DNA from: an uncultured Bacilli bacterium
GTDB lineage: Bacteria > Bacillota_I > Bacilli_A > RF39 > UBA660
DNA length: 64,000 bases
Direction: 5' to 3'
NCBI GenBank assembly: GCA_958413985.1
Contig: CATYVZ010000001.1
Location: forward strand, 88,915 to 152,914
Part shown: positions 41,488-50,571 of the stretch, in pieces
Position numbering within the stretch: position 1 is the first letter of the stretch
Layout: each line of letters begins with the position of its first letter
The notes under the pieces: generated by a model
Database searches by the model: none
Told to the model about the DNA's origin: nothing
Seen by the model: only the letters and a program-made list of their open reading frames with translations
Program-made: the position numbers and the translations under genes

Positions 41488-42830
41488 AAAATATTGAGAA
41501 TAAAATTAGAAATTCTTTTCATAATATCGACCTTCCAGAGTTCGATATAAAAAAATTAGATGAAAAGAAAGGAATTGTTTATATGGAAAAGAAAAAAAGA
41601 AATTTTATACCATATGTGGTATCTATATGTACTTTAGTGTTTTGCTTATTAATCGGGTTTGGAATTTATAATAATAGTTTTAAAGTTACTTCTAAGATTG
41701 GTATTGATGTTAATCCAAGTGTTTTATTAAAACTTAACAAAAAAAATAAAGTTGTCGATGTTGTAGCTAATAACGATGACGGTAATAAAATATTAAACAA
41801 TATGGATTTAAAAGGTAGTGATATAAATGTTGCGGTTAATGCCTTGATCGGTTCAATGGTTAAAAATGGTTATATCGATGAATTAGCTAATTCTATTCTT
41901 ATATCTGTCGAGGGAAATAGTCAAGAAGAAAATGAAAAATTACGAAAACAAATAGTTGATGAACTAAATTATTATCTAGCTAATAATAATTTCTCTATTG
42001 TCAGTCAAACAGTATCTAGCAAAAATGAGCTAGAAAGTATAGCTAAACAATATAATATATCCGTTGGTAAAGCTAAATTAATAAAAGATATCATTGATAA
42101 CAATAATCTATTAACATATGAAGAATTAGCAAATTTATCGATCAATGAATTAAACCTAATTGCAAGTAACATTGATAATATCAAGGTAGAAGGAAATGCT
42201 AGCGATAAAGCTTATATCGGTTATGACAAAGCTAAAGAAATTGCTTTAAATCATGCCAATGTAACTAATGTTAGTAATTATAAAATTGAAATTGATTATG
42301 ATAATGTTATAGTTTATGAAATCGAGTTTAGATATAATAATATTGAATATGAATACGAAATTAATGCTACTACTGGCGATATTGTAAAATACGACATCGA
42401 TAATCATCATAACATAAATAATAACCCTAATGGTACTACAATTACACGTGAGGAAGCAAAAAATATTGCCTTAGAGCATGCTAAGGCTACTGATGTTACC
42501 AATTTTAAAATCGAATTAGACGACAATTCTTATGAAATTGAATTTATATATAACAACAAAGAATATGAATACGATATTAGTCTAACTGGTGAAATATTAG
42601 AATATTCAATCGACAGTAATTACACTGACTATAACCAGTCTGCTGTTATTTCTCGTGAAGAAGCTAAGGAAATTGCTTTAAACCACGCAGGAGTAAATAA
42701 TGCTACTAACATTGAAATTGAATTAGATGATAATGAATATAAGGTTGAATTTAAAGTGGGTCGTCAAGAATATGAATATGAAATCAATGCTACTACTGGT
42801 AAAATAATAAGTTATGAAATTGATGATTAA
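41484..42830 (+). CDS. RsgI-like anti-sigma factor with three PepSY repeats
   Basis: The start at 41484 overlaps the sigma gene (ATGA). The 448-residue protein has a short cytosolic anti-sigma region (about 1-50), a TM helix (about 42-60), an RsgI-type domain (about 65-170, IGIDVNPSVLLKLNKKNKVVDVVANNDDG), and three PepSY repeats (about 248-310, 325-380, 394-448), each with a D/E-A-K-x-I-A-L-x-H-A helix and Y-E-I/V-E-F-x strand. RsgI in Clostridia senses extracellular polysaccharides by autoproteolysis near the membrane; PepSY as sensor is unusual. The target sigma is the gene just upstream. Confidence 0.9.
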   Translation: MKNIENKIRNSFHNIDLPEFDIKKLDEKKGIVYMEKKKRNFIPYVVSICTLVFCLLIGFGIYNNSFKVTSKIGIDVNPSVLLKLNKKNKVVDVVANNDDGNKILNNMDLKGSDINVAVNALIGSMVKNGYIDELANSILISVEGNSQEENEKLRKQIVDELNYYLANNNFSIVSQTVSSKNELESIAKQYNISVGKAKLIKDIIDNNNLLTYEELANLSINELNLIASNIDNIKVEGNASDKAYIGYDKAKEIALNHANVTNVSNYKIEIDYDNVIVYEIEFRYNNIEYEYEINATTGDIVKYDIDNHHNINNNPNGTTITREEAKNIALEHAKATDVTNFKIELDDNSYEIEFIYNNKEYEYDISLTGEILEYSIDSNYTDYNQSAVISREEAKEIALNHAGVNNATNIEIELDDNEYKVEFKVGRQEYEYEINATTGKIISYEIDD

Positions 42831-42849
42831 AATAATTTATATGATTTGG

Positions 42850-42878
42850 AAAACTTAAAATAAGTTTTTCTTTTTTTA
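42850..42878 (+). terminator. Terminator after the sigma/RsgI operon
   Basis: AAAACTTA (42850-42857) pairs with TAAGTTTT (42861-42868) around AAA, followed by a T-rich run. Confidence 0.75.
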
Positions 42879-42949
42879 TTATATTATTTATTCATTCTAC
42901 ATCCATTTTAATTACATCACCAAAAGATAGTATTTGATACTACTATCCA

Positions 42950-42980
42950 CAAAAATTAAAACCCAGTTTTTCAACTGGGG
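42950..42980 (-). terminator. Terminator after the AbiF cassette
   Basis: On the minus strand CCCAGTT pairs with AACTGGG (42962-42968 with 42973-42979), followed by a T-rich run (42951-42961). It ends the transcript that carries the second hairpin copy. Confidence 0.85.
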
Positions 42981-42989
42981 ATTTGAATG

Positions 42990-43016
42990 ACTTAGAGCTT
43001 CTAAAGTTTTCTAAGT
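42990..43016 (-). ncRNA. Hairpin RNA element, copy 2 (downstream of AbiF)
   Basis: On the plus strand ACTTAGA (42990-42996) pairs with TCTAAGT (43010-43016) across a 13-nt loop. It is a direct repeat of the element at 43946-43972: five differences in 27 bases, four of them forming two compensatory pair changes. It begins 14 bases after the abi stop codon and precedes the terminator, so it is transcribed with the gene. Confidence 0.75.
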
Positions 43017-43030
43017 ACCACTCACTAATA

Positions 43031-43918
43031 TTATATGTTATTCAAATCAAAACTATTCTTAGGAAATCCCATAATATTTAAAATATCTTCAACACTAACT
43101 GACGATAAATTAGATTTCATTATATTAATTTCATTTAAAAATTCTTTTAATAAGACATCAAAATCTTCTTTTAGAAAGTATTTCATAGTGGTCATAATCA
43201 TATATAAATTAGTTTCATTGTCTTTTCTTTTATATTCTTTGTTTATTTCTTTAAAACTTAGATAGTATTTACTTCTAAAGCAAAACAATCTATCATTATG
43301 TGCACTTATATTACGGACCATAGTTAAATTTCTTAATATTTGTTTTAATAATCTATCTGATATTTTAAAATGTTTAGCAATAGCTTGCCTATCACTTTGT
43401 TTTAATAATCCATAATAACTACTGACAACACCCAAAGTTAAAATTTTGGTAAGTACAAATGGTGGAATAAAATTATATTTGTCTTTATAATGTGCTATCG
43501 CTGAATGAACTTTATAATCTTCTTCTATTTCTTTATTTATTTTTTCTATTAATCTGTTCTTGGTATCAGAGTCAAAACTATCATCTAAATTGCTTTCCTT
43601 TAAATAATCTTGAATTCCATATATTTTAGCAATTTGATTTGCCATTAATGCTTTTATTTGAATTTCAATTTCAAGAGAGAATTTTAAAAATAAATACTTT
43701 ATGTTTTTGTCAAAGTTATATAGTGCATAAATTTCATCAAAGCTTACATTATCTTTGTAATTGCCATCAGAATTTTTAAAAGTCATTTTGTAACTGTTTA
43801 CAATGGAATAATAAGTATATTTTTCTATTTTATATAAAGCATCTTGTTTGTCAGAAATTCTTACATTTTTAGAAATTAAATATTCCAATAATTCTTCATT
43901 ACTTTTATATTCTTTCAT
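43031..43918 (-). CDS. AbiF/Abi_2 family protein (HEPN-type)
   Basis: ATG 43918 follows AAGGAGGAAG. The 295-residue protein has the Abi_2/AbiD-AbiF signatures LISKNVRISDKQDALYKIEKYTYYSIVNSYK, DEIYALYNFDKNIKYLFLKFSLEIEIQIKALMANQIA, IPPFVLTKILTLGVVSSYYGLL, and the HEPN-like R202-N-I-S-A-H207 (R-x4-H) in RNISAHNDRLF. Family members give phage-abortive immunity, and HEPN sites often cleave RNA. A promoter at 43987-44015, one hairpin copy before and one after the gene, and a terminator make a self-contained cassette, comparable to the known abiF RNA-associated toxin-antitoxin arrangement. TCGA is rare here, suggesting acquisition. Confidence 0.92.
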   Translation of the reverse strand: MKEYKSNEELLEYLISKNVRISDKQDALYKIEKYTYYSIVNSYKMTFKNSDGNYKDNVSFDEIYALYNFDKNIKYLFLKFSLEIEIQIKALMANQIAKIYGIQDYLKESNLDDSFDSDTKNRLIEKINKEIEEDYKVHSAIAHYKDKYNFIPPFVLTKILTLGVVSSYYGLLKQSDRQAIAKHFKISDRLLKQILRNLTMVRNISAHNDRLFCFRSKYYLSFKEINKEYKRKDNETNLYMIMTTMKYFLKEDFDVLLKEFLNEINIMKSNLSSVSVEDILNIMGFPKNSFDLNNI

Positions 43919-43945
43919 GTCAACTTCCTCCTTATAATAAAAATG

Positions 43946-43972
43946 ACTCAGGGCTTCGAAAGTTTCCTGAGT
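43946..43972 (-). ncRNA. Hairpin RNA element, copy 1 (leader of AbiF)
   Basis: ACTCAGG (43946-43952) pairs with CCTGAGT (43966-43972) across a 13-nt loop. It lies right after the promoter start region and 14 bases before the ribosome site, with T5 after it on the minus strand, so it could also act as a leaky terminator. This position fits the abiF RNA motif. Confidence 0.75.
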
Positions 43973-43986
43973 ACTACTCGATATAA

Positions 43987-44015
43987 ACTATATCACACTT
44001 TAGTAATCATGTCAA
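43987..44015 (-). promoter_or_regulatory. Promoter of the AbiF cassette
   Basis: TTGACA (44010-44015 on the minus strand) and TATAGT (43987-43992) have a 17-base spacer. Transcription should begin near 43980, just before hairpin copy 1. Confidence 0.75.
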
Positions 44016-44052
44016 TATTTTTAGAATATTTCAACATTACAAAATTATCATT

Positions 44053-44281
44053 CTAATGAACTATTAAGTTCGAAATAGCTCTTTTAATCTTATCTAATTC
44101 TACCTTATACAAATGGATTAGGTATTGTAACTTTACTAGTTCTTTTAGAGTTCCCTTTTACCCCTAACTTTGATAAAACTTCATCTTGAGTTAATTCTCG
44201 AAATTGTCTTATAAAAGTTATTCTTGCTCCTTGAGATAAATCTCTTAATTTTAGTTTTAAGTATGAATATCGTATTTTCAT
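44053..44281 (-). pseudogene. Frameshifted XRE-like HTH remnant
   Basis: ATG 44281 follows GGGGTG. The frame encodes 58 residues (MKIRYSYLKLKLRDLSQGAR at the start, then an XRE-like FIRQFRELTQDEVLSKLG) and stops at 44105. Another frame carries on with a plausible helical C-terminus (LKELVKLQYLIHLYKVELDK) to TAG 44053-44055, which suggests one frameshift. It lies just upstream of the AbiF promoter on the same strand and may be a decayed regulator of the cassette. A short intact ORF is the alternative. The rest of 43919-44502 holds the AbiF promoter and leader and the terminator for ppdK. Confidence 0.5.
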
Positions 44282-44319
44282 CACCCCTTTTTCTCATTGC
44301 ATAATTATCCTTTTTTGTG

Positions 44320-44360
44320 TAAAAAAGACTAAGATTTGCGTGTTTTTAGCATCTTAGTCT
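44320..44360 (-). terminator. Terminator downstream of ppdK
   Basis: AGACTAAGAT (44326-44335) pairs with ATCTTAGTCT (44351-44360) across a 15-nt loop, with T6 after it on the minus strand (44321-44326). Confidence 0.8.
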
Positions 44361-44502
44361 AATTTAAATTATTAAATCAACGATTAAATGATTTTTTAAT
44401 CTCTTATCTTTGAATGTTTCGGCATAATCTTCATTACAATTTAACAACTCAAGGTCATTATTTGTAATGATTATGCGAGTTAAAAGAATTAATAATTCTT
44501 TC

Positions 44503-47133
44503 TTATTTATTCATTTTTTCTTTTATAGCAGCTTGAGCAGCAGCAAGTCTAGCAATAGGTACTCTAAATGGAGAACAAGATACATAGTTTAAACCAATAC
44601 GATGACAGAATTCAACGCTTGATGGATCGCCCCCATGTTCACCACAAATTCCTAAATGGATATCTTTTCTCGTTTGACGACCTTTAACAGCAGCCATTTC
44701 AACTAATTGTCCTACACCAGTTTGATCTAATTTAGCAAATGGATCACTTTCAAAGATTTTTTTATTATAATAGTCATTTAAAAATTTACCTGCATCATCT
44801 CTTGAAAAACCGTAAGTCATTTGCGTTAAATCGTTAGTACCAAAACTGAAGAATTCAGCTTGTTTAGCAATTTCATCAGCTGTTAAAGCAGCTCTTGGAA
44901 TTTCGATCATTGTTCCAACTTTATATTGAAGATCAACATTGTTTTCTTTAATAATTTCATCAGCCACAGTGACAACTATATTTTTAACATATTCTAATTC
45001 CTTAACATCGCCAACTAAAGGTATCATAATTTCTGGAGTAACATTCATACCCTTTTTATTAACATTAATTGCCGCTTCGATAACTGCTTTAGTTTGCATT
45101 TTAGCAATTTCTGGATAAGTAATAGCTAAACGGCAACCACGATGACCCATCATTGGATTAAATTCTTTTAATGAATCAATTCTATTTTGAATTGTCTCTA
45201 AACTGATATTTAAACTTTCAGCTAAAGGTTGCATTTCTTCTTTAGTATGAGGCAAGAATTCGTGTAGTGGTGGGTCTAGATAACGAATTACAACTGGATC
45301 TCCTTCCATTGCTTCGAATAATTTTTCAAAGTCCCCTCTTTGATAAGGTAAAATTTTCTCTAAAGCTTCTTCTCTTTGTTCTAGAGTATCAGCTAAAATC
45401 ATTCTTCTAAAATTAAAGATTCTGTCAGTTTCGAAAAACATATGCTCAGTACGACATAAACCAATTCCTTGAGCTCCAAATTTACGAGCTTGAATTGCAT
45501 CTTTAGGAGTATCGGCATTAGTTCTAACTTTCAATACTCTAGTATTGTCGGCCCAAGACATAAAGGTTTCAAAATCACCACTAATCGTTGCTTCAACCGT
45601 TTTTATTTCTTCGCCATAAACGTTACCGGTAGAACCATCGATTGATAGATAATCTCCTTCTTTAAATACTTTACCATCTTGTGTTTTTAAAGTCTTATTT
45701 TCTTCGTCGATAATTAGTTCGCCACATCCTGATACACAACATCTACCCATACCACGAGCAACAACTGCAGCATGAGAAGTCATTCCTCCTCTGATCGTTA
45801 AAATACCATTAGCATCATTCATACCTTGAATATCTTCAGGAGAAGTTTCTAGTCTTACTAATAAAGTCTCCTCGCCTCTAGCTCTAGCAGCACTTACATC
45901 TAAAGCAGTAAAATAAATTCGACCAGTACCAGCACCAGGTGATGCGGCTAATCCTTTGGCGATTGGTTTAGCATTTTTTAAAGCTTCACTATCAAACATT
46001 GGATGCAATAATTGATCTAATTGTTTAGGTTCTACTTTAAGCAAAGCTTCATCCTTAGTAATCATACCTTCGTTTACTAAATCGACGGCTATTTTTAAAG
46101 CAGCTGGAGCTGTTCTTTTTCCATTTCTTGTTTGTAACATAAATAGCTTACCATTTTCGATTGTAAATTCCATATCTTGCATATCTTTATAATGATTTTC
46201 TAAAGTTTTAGCTATTTTAGCAAATTGTTCATAAACATCAGGCATAACACTTTCTAAAGTAGAAATTGGTTGCGGTGTTCTAATACCAGCTACTACATCT
46301 TCTCCTTGTGCATTGATCAAATATTCACCGTATAGTTTATTTTCACCAGTCGCAGGATTTCTTGTAAAGGCAACACCTGTTCCAGATTTTTCACCGCTAT
46401 TACCATAGACCATTTCTTGAACATTGACAGCTGTTCCCCAGCTTCCTGGGATGTCATTCATTCTACGATAAATAATTGCTCTTTCATTATTCCAAGATCT
46501 AAATACAGCAGTAACAGCTTCGATTAATTGAACTTTAGGATCTTGTGGGAATTCTTCGCCAGCTAAGTCTTTATAAATAGTTTTAAATTTATTAGTAATT
46601 TCTTTCATATCATCAGCTGTTAGATCAGTATCGAATGAAACTCCCTTATTTTCTTTAAATTCATCTAATACTCTTTCAAAACTAGATTTAGGATATCCTT
46701 TAACAACATCGGCAAACATTTGAATAAATCGACGATATGAATCATAAACAAATCTTGGATTGTCGATTTTTTCACTAAAATGTTTTGCTACTTCATCATT
46801 TAATCCTAAATTAAGTACAGTGTCCATCATTCCCGGCATACTAGCTCTAGCACCACTTCTTACCGATACTAGCAATGGGTTATCTAAGTCGCCCATTTTC
46901 TTGCCAGAAGTCTCCTCTAATTTACTTAATTTATTCATAATTTGTTCGATAACTTCATCAGCTATTTTCTCACCATCATCGTAATATTTATTACAAGCTT
47001 CTGTCGTTACTGTAAATCCATCAGGAACTGGTAAACCGATACTTTTCATCTCCGCTAAGTTAGCTCCTTTACCTCCTAATAGATTTCGCATATCTTTGTT
47101 TCCTTCACTAAAGGAATAAACATATTGTGTCAT
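44503..47133 (-). CDS. ppdK: Pyruvate, phosphate dikinase
   Basis: The 876-residue enzyme interconverts pyruvate + ATP + Pi with PEP + AMP + PPi. It has the ATP-grasp domain (about 1-340: GGKGANLAEMKSIGLPVPDGFTVTTEACN, SVRSGARASMPGMMDTVLNLG), the phospho-His domain (GGMTSHAAVVARGMGRCCVSG, about 450), and the PEP/pyruvate TIM barrel (about 520-870) with LCRTEHMFFE, MGHRGCRLAITYPE, IMIPLVGD, FSFGTNDLTQMTYGFSRDD and the terminal active Cys in HLGICGEHGGDP. ATG 47133 follows AAGGAGGGC. It is monocistronic. In anaerobes it often replaces pyruvate kinase. Confidence 0.98.
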   Translation of the reverse strand: MTQYVYSFSEGNKDMRNLLGGKGANLAEMKSIGLPVPDGFTVTTEACNKYYDDGEKIADEVIEQIMNKLSKLEETSGKKMGDLDNPLLVSVRSGARASMPGMMDTVLNLGLNDEVAKHFSEKIDNPRFVYDSYRRFIQMFADVVKGYPKSSFERVLDEFKENKGVSFDTDLTADDMKEITNKFKTIYKDLAGEEFPQDPKVQLIEAVTAVFRSWNNERAIIYRRMNDIPGSWGTAVNVQEMVYGNSGEKSGTGVAFTRNPATGENKLYGEYLINAQGEDVVAGIRTPQPISTLESVMPDVYEQFAKIAKTLENHYKDMQDMEFTIENGKLFMLQTRNGKRTAPAALKIAVDLVNEGMITKDEALLKVEPKQLDQLLHPMFDSEALKNAKPIAKGLAASPGAGTGRIYFTALDVSAARARGEETLLVRLETSPEDIQGMNDANGILTIRGGMTSHAAVVARGMGRCCVSGCGELIIDEENKTLKTQDGKVFKEGDYLSIDGSTGNVYGEEIKTVEATISGDFETFMSWADNTRVLKVRTNADTPKDAIQARKFGAQGIGLCRTEHMFFETDRIFNFRRMILADTLEQREEALEKILPYQRGDFEKLFEAMEGDPVVIRYLDPPLHEFLPHTKEEMQPLAESLNISLETIQNRIDSLKEFNPMMGHRGCRLAITYPEIAKMQTKAVIEAAINVNKKGMNVTPEIMIPLVGDVKELEYVKNIVVTVADEIIKENNVDLQYKVGTMIEIPRAALTADEIAKQAEFFSFGTNDLTQMTYGFSRDDAGKFLNDYYNKKIFESDPFAKLDQTGVGQLVEMAAVKGRQTRKDIHLGICGEHGGDPSSVEFCHRIGLNYVSCSPFRVPIARLAAAQAAIKEKMNK

Positions 47134-47183
47134 CTTTTGCCCTCCTTAATGTTTAACACTCTTAGATTATATCACGAAACACT

Positions 47184-47213
47184 AAAAAAAAGAATAAAAT
47201 TTATTCTTTTTTT
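47184..47213 (-). terminator. Terminator after the DUF2207 gene
   Basis: AGAATAA and TTATTCT (47191-47207) form a short AT hairpin with T-runs on the minus strand. Confidence 0.6.
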
Positions 47214-47235
47214 CAACAAAAATTTTTATTTGACA

Positions 47236-48891
47236 CTAACGACTTCCGCCGCCACCGCCGCCGAAAGAGCCTCCTCCTCCTCCGCCAGAAGAGAAGCCCC
47301 CGCCACCACCGGAATATGATTGGGCACTTGCTCTAGCGCTATTAGCTGCGGATACCGAACGAACTGATATCATATTAAAGAGAATAATAGTATCAAGATC
47401 AATATTATTACCCATATTTTCGATGTATTCTGGATACATGTTTTTAATTTGTTTAGCGACCTTATCAGCAATACCGAAAAGATAAGCAAACATCAAATAT
47501 TCATCCCATAGTTTAACTTCGATTACTTCTTTTGTATTAATACTTGAAAAATCTTCTAAAAACAACTTTAGACCATATAACTTTTGCGAATCTTTATATA
47601 AAGTATCATCCATTACATTTTTGTATTTACATTCTTGACGATTCTTTCTTTTATAAATATGACCAGCTTGTTTTAGTTCCTTGATCTTCTCGTTTTTAAT
47701 ACGATCGAATATTCTTAAATATTTTTCATAATTTTTACGTGCCCATCTTTCTAATTCTTTATTTTCCAAAATACCATCTTCACTAGCTGTATACATGATT
47801 TTATATAATTCATCTTCTAATTTATTATCGATAACAGTATTTTTATCAAATTGTAAAGATGTTTTTTTCTTATCTTTAATAACTTTAATTTTATCTTCTT
47901 TAACCCATTTTAGTAAAATCGCTCCTAAAATGTTTGAATTAGAATTAGTAAACTTATTTAATTGAACTAATGCATTAGCATAATATATATCTTTATCACA
48001 AGGAATATCTCTAAAATAAGGGGTATTTTTTTTCGTGATTTTTTTATTATCGATAAAACCATATTGATTAGAACGAGCGATCAAAATGGCAATCAAAACA
48101 GGAATAAAACATAAGAAAATATTAAAAATAACAACGATAAAATTAAGTATGTTGGTAGCAAAAGATTCTTCATCATAGTCATATTCAAAGCTACCTTCAT
48201 CAGCAGCGGCTAAAACATCATCAAATGTATTATAACGACTATCTTCATTAGTGGTATTAAAAGTATTTACTGGAAATTTGGCCAATAAAACAACATAATT
48301 ACCATTCATATCGCCATCGTTAGATAAATATATTTTGCCGTTTTCGACATAAGCATATCCTTTATAACCATATCCCCAAACATCTAATGTATTAGGAAAT
48401 TCATAATAACTAGATAAAACGATCGAAAAATTTTCAAAATCAACTGATGATAAACGGTCGATCAAATTCCAATAAACAACTTGCGAATCACTAGTATTTA
48501 AAACAAAGTTGGTTATCTTATAATTTAATGTAAATTTATGGTGTTTATAATCATACTTTCCAAAACAAAGTTCTAAACCATTGCTAGTATAATTAATGCC
48601 ATAGTAACCTTTTTTTTCGTTTAATGACTCATCGACATCCCAAATTTTATAAGTTAAAGGACTGCCATCCATCGAAACAGTAAAATCGATTATTTCAGAA
48701 TTACCTAAACCATTGTAAACTTTGTACCATTCAGTACCATCACTACCATCGACATCCCAAGTTTCAGTAATTGTAGCCGTTCCATCTTGATCGATATATA
48801 TTTCCATATCGATATTATAAATATGATTAGTAGCTAAAGCAGTACTTGTACAAAATAAAAACGTAAAAACTATAAATATTATTTTTTTCAT
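47236..48891 (-). CDS. DUF2207 membrane protein with Gly-rich tail
   Basis: ATG 48891 overlaps the Xer gene by 4 bases. The 551-residue protein has a signal peptide (about 1-20), a DUF2207 extracellular beta domain (about 22-225: MEIYIDQDGTATITETWDVDG), a TM helix (about 245-270), then a cytosolic winged-helix-like region (KYKNVMDDTLYKDSQ) and a C-terminal Ser/Gly-rich tail (SSGGGGGGSFGGGGGG). This is the usual architecture of the family, also with terminal Gly runs. Function is unknown; some members are secretion- or envelope-related. The tail codons are unusually GC-rich for this window. Confidence 0.88.
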   Translation of the reverse strand: MKKIIFIVFTFLFCTSTALATNHIYNIDMEIYIDQDGTATITETWDVDGSDGTEWYKVYNGLGNSEIIDFTVSMDGSPLTYKIWDVDESLNEKKGYYGINYTSNGLELCFGKYDYKHHKFTLNYKITNFVLNTSDSQVVYWNLIDRLSSVDFENFSIVLSSYYEFPNTLDVWGYGYKGYAYVENGKIYLSNDGDMNGNYVVLLAKFPVNTFNTTNEDSRYNTFDDVLAAADEGSFEYDYDEESFATNILNFIVVIFNIFLCFIPVLIAILIARSNQYGFIDNKKITKKNTPYFRDIPCDKDIYYANALVQLNKFTNSNSNILGAILLKWVKEDKIKVIKDKKKTSLQFDKNTVIDNKLEDELYKIMYTASEDGILENKELERWARKNYEKYLRIFDRIKNEKIKELKQAGHIYKRKNRQECKYKNVMDDTLYKDSQKLYGLKLFLEDFSSINTKEVIEVKLWDEYLMFAYLFGIADKVAKQIKNMYPEYIENMGNNIDLDTIILFNMISVRSVSAANSARASAQSYSGGGGGFSSGGGGGGSFGGGGGGSR

Positions 48892-49772
48892 AATTGCTCC
48901 TTTTTTGCTCTTGGATGAGCATCTAAATATACTTTTCTTAAGCGTTCATTAGAAACATGCGTATATATACCTGTTGTCGATATATTTTCATGCCCTAATA
49001 ACTCTTGAACAATTTTTAAATCAGCACCTTCGTTTAACAAATGGGTAGCAAAAGTATGTCTTAAGGTATGGGGTGAAACATTTAATTTTAAACTACTTTT
49101 TTGAACAATATCGTCGATAATCATTCTAATTGCTCGATCAGTTATCTTATTGCCAAATTTATTTAATAATAGATAATCGCTATCTTTATTTAATTTGGGT
49201 CTGGCATTATCGATATAATCAACTAATAGATCATGGCAAATTTTACCATATAAAACATATCTTTCTTTATTTCCTTTTCCTAAAATTAAAATACGATTAT
49301 TGCTAAAATCAATATCTTTTAATTTGATATTAACTAACTCACTGACACGAACACCACAAGAATATAACAATTCCAAAATCAATCTATTTCTTAATCCTAA
49401 AGGTGTAGAACAATCTGGAACATTAAATAAATTTTCTAGATCTTGATAATTAAGATAATTCGGCAATTTCTTTTCAATTTTAGGATTAGTTACTAAAAGA
49501 CAAGGGTTTTCTTTAATAATATCCATTTTAGTTAAATATTTAAAAAAACTTTTTAAACAGCTAACATGCCTAGAAATGCTTTTGGTTGTGTAGTTTTTAT
49601 TATGAAGAAATTGTAAATAACCGCGAATAAAATTATAGTCGACTTTATTTACATCACAATTTTTAGCATATTCACAAAAAAGATGCAAGTCTTTTTCATA
49701 ACTAAGAATCGTATTGGGCGAATAATCTTTATCGGTTAAATAATTAATGAAAGAAATTATGTTTTTCTTCAT
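48888..49772 (-). CDS. Tyrosine recombinase, XerC/XerD type (second of two)
   Basis: ATG 49772 follows GGAGAAG. The 294-residue enzyme has the N-terminal core-binding domain (KNIISFINYLTDKDYSPNTILSYEKDLHLFCEYA) and catalytic domain with SCGVRVSELVNIKLKDID, GKGNKERYVLYG, SPHTLRHTFATHLL, LLGHENISTTGIYTHVS. Arg, Lys, H-x-x-R, H and nucleophile Tyr are all visible. Together with the gene at 11412 it gives a likely XerC/XerD pair for dif recombination. It overlaps the upstream unrecognised gene by 29 bases and the DUF2207 gene by 4, so all three form one unit. Confidence 0.93.
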   Translation of the reverse strand: MKKNIISFINYLTDKDYSPNTILSYEKDLHLFCEYAKNCDVNKVDYNFIRGYLQFLHNKNYTTKSISRHVSCLKSFFKYLTKMDIIKENPCLLVTNPKIEKKLPNYLNYQDLENLFNVPDCSTPLGLRNRLILELLYSCGVRVSELVNIKLKDIDFSNNRILILGKGNKERYVLYGKICHDLLVDYIDNARPKLNKDSDYLLLNKFGNKITDRAIRMIIDDIVQKSSLKLNVSPHTLRHTFATHLLNEGADLKIVQELLGHENISTTGIYTHVSNERLRKVYLDAHPRAKKEQL

Positions 49773-50544
49773 CGACTTCTCCTAACCCATCAAACCAAAA
49801 ATTTATATCCTCAACTTTGTTTAGCTGTTCTAAATCGAAAGGTAATTCATCGATAGAATAACGAATATTATCGATTGTTATATAACCATCATCAGATATT
49901 TTGGGAATAATTCTTTCTTTATGTTCCTGTTTTTTGACAGCTGTTTTAGTTTTTAAATAATCGTTATAGATAGCTTCGATAGTTTTTAAATTAGGTCTTT
50001 CTTTTCTTTCTTCTAAATAAGCCTTAGTAATTAATCTTAAAATTTCATAATAACTAATTTGTTTATGAAGTTCTCGGCCAATTAATTCTACTCGACTTTT
50101 TTTACTATAATCAGTAATTTTTATTTCACGACTTAAAAAAGGTGAAATCAATCTTTTAAACCCAAGATAATTAAAATTTAGTTTGCTAAATTCTAGAAAT
50201 CTTAGCATAGTTTTTCGATCTTTAATCATTTCTTTAAATGCAACAATATGCTTTTTATATAAAACTGCTCGATCACGATAATGATAAGTCATATCATCAT
50301 CATACATTTCTAAAATAACGATTCGTCCTTTAAAATTTTTATCGGTTCTTTTTTTGATCGCTTCTAGATAATTATTATTATCAGCTAAAAAACGATCGAT
50401 TTGCTCTTTATAATACTCTCTTATCTGATCAGAGTTTTCAAAATTTTTAGTCGTAAATTTATCGATCTTAGCTGCTTCATCAGTAAACAAAGTAAGACTT
50501 TTTTTTCCTTCGTCATCAAGAACTAAACTAAGTGTTCTTACCAT
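49744..50544 (-). CDS. Unrecognised 266-residue protein in the Xer unit
   Basis: ATG 50544 follows AGGAGTGAT. The soluble, highly charged protein starts with a beta segment (VRTLSLVLDDEGKKSLTLFTDEAAKI) and is then mostly helical with many Arg/Lys (RKTMLRFLEFSKLNFNYLGFKRLISPFLSREIK). A terminal acidic segment is predicted. No known motif was seen. Its position before a Xer gene suggests a chromosome-partition or mobile-element accessory, but this is guesswork. The Lys/Arg-rich middle could bind nucleic acid. Confidence 0.8.
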   Translation of the reverse strand: MVRTLSLVLDDEGKKSLTLFTDEAAKIDKFTTKNFENSDQIREYYKEQIDRFLADNNNYLEAIKKRTDKNFKGRIVILEMYDDDMTYHYRDRAVLYKKHIVAFKEMIKDRKTMLRFLEFSKLNFNYLGFKRLISPFLSREIKITDYSKKSRVELIGRELHKQISYYEILRLITKAYLEERKERPNLKTIEAIYNDYLKTKTAVKKQEHKERIIPKISDDGYITIDNIRYSIDELPFDLEQLNKVEDINFWFDGLGEVDEEKHNFFH

Positions 50545-50571
50545 ATTATCACTCCTATAATATCAATTAAA

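Noticed and set aside
44361..44502. A minus-strand frame past the ppdK stop with helical residues (TFKDKRLKNH)
   Set aside because: It has no start codon or ribosome site; it could be a gene remnant but cannot be supported.
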